Shown here in pieces: positions 27,001-29,251 of a DNA stretch of 29,251 bases. The position numbers and the translations under genes were made by a program. The stretch is from Bacilli bacterium. Lineage in GTDB: Bacteria > Bacillota_I > Bacilli_A > RF39 > UBA660. Within the stretch, counting starts at the first letter, position 1; every line of letters begins with the position of its first letter. The stretch lies in NCBI GenBank assembly GCA_016296185.1, contig JAEDJT010000018.1, forward strand, positions 1 through 29,251, written 5' to 3'. The notes beneath the pieces are model-generated. The model had not been told where the DNA came from. It worked only from the letters and a program-made list of their open reading frames with translations, and searched no databases.

Positions 27001-27681
27001 TTTTTCTGCCCAAACCCAACCAGCATTTAACTCAACATTTAAATCAGCTTGTTTAGTAGATTTAACAGGAATATATAAAGTAGTAACATTTGTATCAATA
27101 TCCATTTTTGTAAATGCTTCAGAAAAATCATCATTGTCATTATCAGTTATATTATTAATTGTCCATCCAGCAAATGCATATACAGTTCCATCAACTATAG
27201 GAAATTCACTATAAGGATTATCAAGTAATTCTATAGCAATATAACTCTTACCAAATTCATTTACAATTGGATAAACTTTTTTATAAACAAAATCAGTTTG
27301 TCTTTCACTACCAGATACATGACCAGTAACATTACCTTTAATATTTGTACCATGATAATTAACAGTAACTTTAACTAAATTATCATCGTTATATAAATTA
27401 AAATTGGTACCACTAGTTACAGAATAACCATTCTTAATAGTAGTATAATTAAGACCCATATAGTAATTATAATCATTTTCAAAATCATCAATAGTAACAG
27501 TAGTACTTGTAACACTATTACCAGATAAACCAGTAATAATATTTTTACTACTAAATGATAAAGCATACATTTTTAATAAAGAAACAGATGAAATACCTAG
27601 AATCAAAAATAAAGTACAATATATTAAAATTCTAGTTCTAGACATTTTCTTAAGAGCTCTTTTAAGTTTAAATCTTAACAT
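18073..27681 (-). CDS. Giant secreted repeat protein (3202 aa) with Y/F-GG solenoid-like repeats
   Basis: The ATG at 27681 is preferred, as AGGAAGTGA lies 5 bases upstream; a GTG three codons earlier is too close to that site. Residues 1-16 are basic and about 17-40 form one hydrophobic segment (signal or anchor). About 29 repeats of 22-27 residues of the form NV-x-INGGTI-x-NVYGGNN-x-G occur in three clusters (about 469-794, 964-1364 and 1989-2214), predicting a beta-solenoid. Between clusters 2 and 3 lie an acidic linker with EEEEED (about 1386-1401), a strand domain containing GTYYIGSTSGSLNIS (about 1405-1550) and SpaA/Cna-like material with GLTAGKKYYLTESNP (about 1675-1760). The last about 990 residues are beta-rich, ending in Ig-like domains. 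There is no LPXTG, SLH or LysM anchor. It is probably a very large adhesin or structural fibre. It opens its operon. Confidence 0.75.
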   Translation of the reverse strand: MLRFKLKRALKKMSRTRILIYCTLFLILGISSVSLLKMYALSFSSKNIITGLSGNSVTSTTVTIDDFENDYNYYMGLNYTTIKNGYSVTSGTNFNLYNDDNLVKVTVNYHGTNIKGNVTGHVSGSERQTDFVYKKVYPIVNEFGKSYIAIELLDNPYSEFPIVDGTVYAFAGWTINNITDNDNDDFSEAFTKMDIDTNVTTLYIPVKSTKQADLNVELNAGWVWAEKHDVAINAFTPNAFADFKEYGFDEYDVNNFLAKDENGANAHDENGYYYFNDGDETYLQFDGLYIRIYNLTEDQKRYSYNDKGVACDISNDCWNTAYKKLELDDLNTHEKLTNYVNSNGGLKFYRFNNRDTNVALLVSGTDVFGRTVNNNDMSVLKNITKPLTLTTSLAGQVNTNIYFDVTVNTTLNADLNINNVTFNFAGRNINANTNSAYETSINQNNNGSIIANYHNFKLGRNIVSKTASNPTMRGVFAGNGTNNTTYMNKSRVIIETGIYNYYIAGSTTKSTSTLQTVTAVLGSDYDRASNNNSKLNFRWCVIGSFHDNNYNEGSDPVSTMIVKSGLYGFGYNWTKENQYHTSSAARYGMYVGGRNNGVQTGYYIAIQEGGEINHVNGGPSTVKDITGTYTGFYLKSGVTEYVFGGAAISATSRDRVVSITGGTVTGNVFGGSNSFDGSGEDGKLTGSTLIYIGGNANIGYAGLDTTKETYFNAAPGCVFGAGDGNAEDKGGKMGSVNSARIIFEGNAHVYGSVYGGGNYGSTGKMNISGTETVMNFNGGTIDGNVYGSSKKNGSGLVGKVTINENASSVIYYNTYDWMEEGGLIPDHMKGYHTSNTADNNSVNDERDFDTYLYNDTPVPKGGITCTETTPGFDTNRRRCIYLYGIIKAGSDLTYWKEVAGPYAAPFWIYDHHSEVVDNQGNIKFYVQNDPDHAVGVEELNWFIRNDQGESYGNEAHTVNVNVNGVHVKGSVYGGSDTGGTVYANVYVNLLAGKVDNDVFGAGKGKDTFVSGDVTVNTYSLFEGTNVYGGSEYGTVNSSGEEYNDTKERSVTVNINGGSIENVFGGSKGSADIVPELFGAINVYIKDGNGVTNVYGGNDENGHAQKNATVYINGGNTENVYGGSRKADFDVTKVYVNGGTATNVYGGSNISGTVRVANVFALSGVTENIYGGNNSGGTASTTYVVLNGGSIGNAYACGYGSQTICDSTFILVNGINSPSGAVYGGGYASKNNSPTNVVVNKGTIGDVYGGNNNSGVIDESNVYINNGTVNRVFGGNNLGGKTTNTNVIVGNGTIDQVFGGSNGIDTYATTTNVHIYGGTITDVFGGGNESGADQTNVNAYGGTITNTFGGSNNNGNVSATNVNIGDDAKLEQKDLSLLYSGGSTDLPPGDGEDSKEEEEEDNRPCVIKNITYQDHTVDFSKLDQGAKSYTYSEKHNIDFFDFIATANNDYTIGSYFVQLAGGYRNDFGRTIKFKTEGTGNVTLTAISTGTNNRTLVLLDSKGGLTGQSCDVQNRNAGYTDCSFSIPKAGTYYIGSTSGSLNISNLKARVQHIERDTSACDEEEVKFTEVAVEHSDTLLAVNAYWNNVGVFGYAGNTSPNNTVKAEGTWEYKFGIGSNPNPVSYEGTDYYFYMKLYNDYDKNYLGSSSISFNIPEDVSEPAVKFLASSLTDADGVIQFNSYRNEWVTVDGVETVTSKYYDSVTYYLSDEDNNLVASKTITFDSSTPVYEVIFSGLTAGKKYYLTESNPSNIYSASTYYVTYEEKAVEVDGPISVDEYGHVINWSKVIVKPELSWAGGADSYNNANFVNAIQGQTVIDRENKTPAEVETELNALKKKIQTYVSTTTVRFHVENPYPYPIEKFRLKFYSKDVYIDLLKMGGTPIGDSNVNTFDLYTVETEPNYYLSTQDKTYTYGTPTFVIPANYSGYLGNGQFILFGKNKPINISVVANWDQIWNYIPGTDAGGSGSGVGGTSNVVDSTFDSTIYEATNLKTTNVYGGNNNGGETSSANVNLYKNSVTENAYGGGNEAITTTTNVNANGGINIKVYGGGRNASVSENSTVEIYGGVQHYVYGGGEKGDILGNSTVNLLGGTVVRALFGSGNEANTGSASNHTTSTVNLVGGLVQGDVYGGAYSKVVYGYTNVNIGASTVLATIRDKATIKSLQIDGNIYSGGQTGTDGSEKMSFDFVSVTDGSVLNLDPTLNTSFEVHQSIFGSGNNSVVKDTLNGNAVVNIKNLGKEDNIYTIKSIQRADTVNLENNYLQITGAEDSTSTIKSTRKLLFSYNRIVSLHMINQNELYLANGANMLMNLYSEYRDENDNLVKESVDIDVEKDEENQPVLVDGIVKNNTVSKTNGQNEIYMARTKVLNVWLNETGGSSSEGNVYGMAFLGMYEYNESDNTVNKGIYDDYEPKEVVSDDVFEDFRYSGTYVYGKHYLSHDITVDGFYTNYIDDVDAKGIRVDYINPTPDNSTYYMWTIGIVSSKFDVELHASKYSTLGAAILPLNTFENPDAEFWVASVQTAGLQEGINLTNKESVAKVASTTKIANTTIGLSMDTGNAALNGWKGTSETDFMAVNKYTGDDKYDADSTTSTPTLSFYLHHSKNVEYEEADNSGDLGYVVIYLESRIPDPNDPTKYDVRNIEITVYMSIIEDSEDGYGSAITPGKKYSVFPSTLTNITYNSSFSIYQSLYIDMVNKDYKINASFNEETSSYSCPVGYELVTYEPSEGDEEAPKPKCSRPFVLDDLYPEGAYRQLASKMLFPVGTTISMIDLATNTYYYYVVDNEDFVKQQAEYNSNNEVTYYLRDFYEMSSINYVGGFKKYEDQEHNLIYHHTEDGKDYAFEEFIFTVDFGNVDHEKIDMRQYIVNNASFYMELMSPETVNGKNKQIMLPVSDNLGDMLYNIYYTDFNGIQTVSEFDKKTVYADQITTLNVNTTVSKQYNDITVNNTAYDEYKLGAKITVYDETGNLIDGSTLLGMTLSIGGVKYNPSIDGSFRVRLADNVTTVNSPITVDVGNSNLTTGRYKFVIETFGSFDGIYNKSGEATNITEAELYVVNNKFGLEITIPDVSVTHDSATGKDEKENSVIEYNLKTSSGLADPNLRISLQRRIYSTEYNLNYELVDLADYVRDRDALQTTTITKQYLVPNAFYNAEVDGENYEEIKTKELTYELDLGDNLKSGTYKVVFSVYDGDQYIGENYAYLIIRDIWYNE
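21040..21715 (-). repeat. Y/F-GG repeat cluster 3 within the giant gene
   Basis: About 8 coding repeats such as TNVYGGNNNGG, ENAYGGGNEA, IKVYGGGRNA and HYVYGGGEKGD, each about 22-40 codons apart. The spacing is looser than in cluster 2, and the last units (NIYSGG, SIFGSG) are degenerate. Confidence 0.8.
23590..24790 (-). repeat. Y/F-GG repeat cluster 2 (most regular)
   Basis: About 15 tandem coding units of roughly 22-27 codons, from SVYGGSDTGG to NTFGGSNNNG. Each has two short strands, an N-G-G turn and a Y/F-GG-S/N-N turn. One unit (NAYACGYGS) carries Cys in place of Gly. Regular phasing suggests one continuous solenoid. Confidence 0.85.
25300..26275 (-). repeat. Y/F-GG repeat cluster 1 (irregular)
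   Basis: About six wider-spaced units, such as GVFAGNGT, YVFGGAAI, NVFGGSNS, CVFGAGDG, SVYGGGNYG and NVYGSSKK. An approximately 170-residue non-repeat insert (about residues 795-963) separates it from cluster 2. Confidence 0.7.
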
Positions 27682-27735
27682 GTACTTCACTTCCTTTACT
27701 ATCCTATTGAGACTTTATCATTATTTATCATTATC

Positions 27736-27741
27736 ATTATA
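27736..27741 (-). promoter_or_regulatory. Probable -10 element of the giant-gene operon
   Basis: The minus strand reads TATAAT 54 bases before the ATG at 27681. The matching -35 position (TTTCTT) is poor. The 5' leader contains three ATGATAA-like direct repeats. Confidence 0.45.
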
Positions 27742-27789
27742 CTATACTTTTATATAAAAAGAAATAAGATTTAAGCATATTTTCCCAAC

Positions 27790-27818
27790 AAAAAAAGGAA
27801 ATTTTAATTTCCTTTTTT
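27790..27818 (-). terminator. Intrinsic terminator after clpB
   Basis: A 13-bp stem (27791-27803 with 27806-27818) with a 2-base loop ends on the minus strand in a run of seven T. It overlaps the clpB stop codon. Confidence 0.85.
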
Positions 27819-29251
27819 AATACAATAATTACCATTATCATAATCAATAATTATTGTAGAATTATCCGCAATTTCACCATCAATTAATTTAATTGCTAAC
27901 ATAGTTTCTAATCTATCAGAAACATATCTTTTTATTGGTCTAGCACCATAATTTACATCATAAGATTCATTAATAATTTGTTCCTTACATGCATCTGTTA
28001 AAGATAATTTAATACCTTTATCCCTTAATCTATATTCTATTTCACCAATAATTTTATTCAAGATACCATATACTTGCTCTTTACCTAAGCTATTAAAGAA
28101 AATAATTTCATCAATTCTATTTAAAAATTCAGGTTTAAAAGTACTATGTAATTGATTATTAATCAGTTCTTCTTTATTAGGTAAATCTTCTAGAATATAT
28201 TCACTACCAATATTACTAGTCATAATAATTATAGTATTTTTAAAATCAACAGTTCTACCTTGAGAATCAGTGATTCTACCATCATCTAATATTTGTAATA
28301 AAATATTAAATACATCAGGATGAGCTTTTTCAATTTCATCAAATAAAACAATACTATAAGGATTTCTTCTTACCGCTTCAGTTAATTGACCACCTTCATC
28401 ATAACCAACATAACCAGGAGCAGCACCTATTAATCTTGATACATTAAATGCTTCCATGTATTCAGACATATCAATTCTAATCATATGTCTTTCATCATCA
28501 AATAACTCATATGCCAAAGTTTTAGCAACTTCAGTTTTACCTACTCCTGTAGGGCCTAAAAATAAGAATGAACCAATTGGTCTATTAGGATCTTTAATGC
28601 CTGCTCTACTTCTTAAAATAGCATTACATACTTTAGTTAATGCATTATCTTGACCTATAACTCTATCTTTCATATTAGCTTCTAATTTTAATAGTTTTTC
28701 TTTTTCACCCTCAACCAATTTTGATACAGGAACATTAGTCCATTTACTAATAACTTGAGCAATATCTTCTTCACTAACAGTATCTCTAATTAAAACATTT
28801 TTATTACTTTTTTGTAATTCTTCAAGTTCACTTTCTAACTTAGGAATTTCGCCATGTCTTAATCTGGCTGCAGTATCTAAATCATAACTATTTTCTGCTG
28901 TAGATAACTTATGTTTAGCAGATTCTAAAGCTTTCTTCTTATCTAAAATTTGATTATTAATTTCTCTTTCTTTATTAAAATCTTCTTTTAATTTAGATTC
29001 TTCTAATTTTAAATTATATAACTCTTTATCTAAATCTTCTAAACGTTTTTTAGATTGTTCATCTTTTTCTTTTTTTAATGATTGTCTTTCAATTTCAAGT
29101 AACATAATTCTTCTAGTTAATTTATCTAAACTAACCGGAACACTATCCATTTCTACTTTAATAGTAGCACAAGCTTCATCTATTAAATCAATAGCTTTAT
29201 CAGGTAAAAATCTATCTGTAATATATCTATCACTTAAACTAGCTGCTGCAA
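27804..29251 (-). CDS. clpB: Chaperone ClpB, C-terminal half (5' end outside window)
   Basis: The frame is open through the right edge, so the first half (N domain and most of the first ATPase domain) lies outside. The 33 residues before the Met at 29150 contain DRFLPDKAIDLIDEACA, the conserved end of the first AAA+ domain. Counting from that Met, a coiled-coil middle domain spans about 10-120, followed by ISKWTNVPVSKL. Then comes the second ATPase domain with Walker A GPTGVGKT (199-206), pore loop GYVGYDEGGQ, Walker B VLFDEIEKAHPDV, sensor TSNIGS and LNRIDEI arginine-finger region. The C-terminal block GARPIKRYV is present. ClpB is the ATP-driven disaggregase that works with DnaK. The middle domain separates it from ClpC and ClpA. 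It looks intact and is unrelated to the surface locus. Confidence 0.95.
   Translation of the reverse strand, partial: AAASLSDRYITDRFLPDKAIDLIDEACATIKVEMDSVPVSLDKLTRRIMLLEIERQSLKKEKDEQSKKRLEDLDKELYNLKLEESKLKEDFNKEREINNQILDKKKALESAKHKLSTAENSYDLDTAARLRHGEIPKLESELEELQKSNKNVLIRDTVSEEDIAQVISKWTNVPVSKLVEGEKEKLLKLEANMKDRVIGQDNALTKVCNAILRSRAGIKDPNRPIGSFLFLGPTGVGKTEVAKTLAYELFDDERHMIRIDMSEYMEAFNVSRLIGAAPGYVGYDEGGQLTEAVRRNPYSIVLFDEIEKAHPDVFNILLQILDDGRITDSQGRTVDFKNTIIIMTSNIGSEYILEDLPNKEELINNQLHSTFKPEFLNRIDEIIFFNSLGKEQVYGILNKIIGEIEYRLRDKGIKLSLTDACKEQIINESYDVNYGARPIKRYVSDRLETMLAIKLIDGEIADNSTIIIDYDNGNYCIKKGN

Noticed and set aside
18073..27681. Sortase-anchored adhesin
   Set aside because: The C-terminus ends in RDIWYNE with no LPXTG, hydrophobic segment or basic tail, and no sortase gene is present.
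1..29251. Mycoplasma-type code (TGA = Trp), suggested by the low GC
   Set aside because: Trp is written TGG throughout, and the gene at 11961-12971 ends in TGA immediately before the ATPase start.

Overview
The window is very AT-rich, with short intergenic gaps, strong GGAGG/AGGTGA-type ribosome binding sites and intrinsic terminators. This points to a low-GC Bacillota, probably an uncultured gut-type Bacilli lineage (Erysipelotrichales- or RF39-like). That placement is inference from composition and gene families. TGG encodes Trp throughout and at least one gene ends in TGA directly before the next start, so the standard bacterial code fits, not the Mycoplasma code. All genes but one lie on the minus strand. 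No tRNA, rRNA, CRISPR array or insertion sequence was seen.

Left part (1-4000): the N-terminal part of a YfhO-type multi-pass membrane protein runs off the left edge. Next to it is a small metabolic and regulatory operon, read leftwards: an NrtR-type Nudix/winged-helix regulator, a histidine phosphatase, an AAA_28-CYTH fusion protein (Ttd14-like architecture) and a divergent type II thymidine kinase-like protein. Two copies of the dyad GTGTA-N5-TACAC lie in this operon. One fills the spacer between the -35 and -10 of the regulator's own promoter. The other lies just upstream of the phosphatase. This gives a visible autoregulated circuit.

Central and right part (4030-27681): about 23.6 kb looks like one surface-structure locus in several transcription units. 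It holds eight small membrane-anchored or SipW-cognate proteins resembling TasA/camelysin, two ER-type (Ser/His) signal peptidases, and a third signal peptidase-like protein that has lost its His. It also holds a membrane-anchored McrB-clade AAA+ ATPase with a DUF2357-like partner, two or three uncharacterised cytoplasmic proteins, and a 3202-residue secreted protein with about 29 Y/F-GG solenoid-like repeats. The main operon (16256 down to 7881) starts at a recognisable promoter whose -35 lies in a LacI-type palindrome, and ends at a bidirectional terminator shared with the one plus-strand gene. The giant protein, a 40-residue ORF and a coiled-coil protein form the operon just upstream. No sortase motif or nuclease motif was found. 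The McrB-like pair therefore looks recruited to envelope work and not to restriction. This is the best candidate for an undescribed system here.

Right edge: the C-terminal half of ClpB, with its own terminator, enters from beyond the window.
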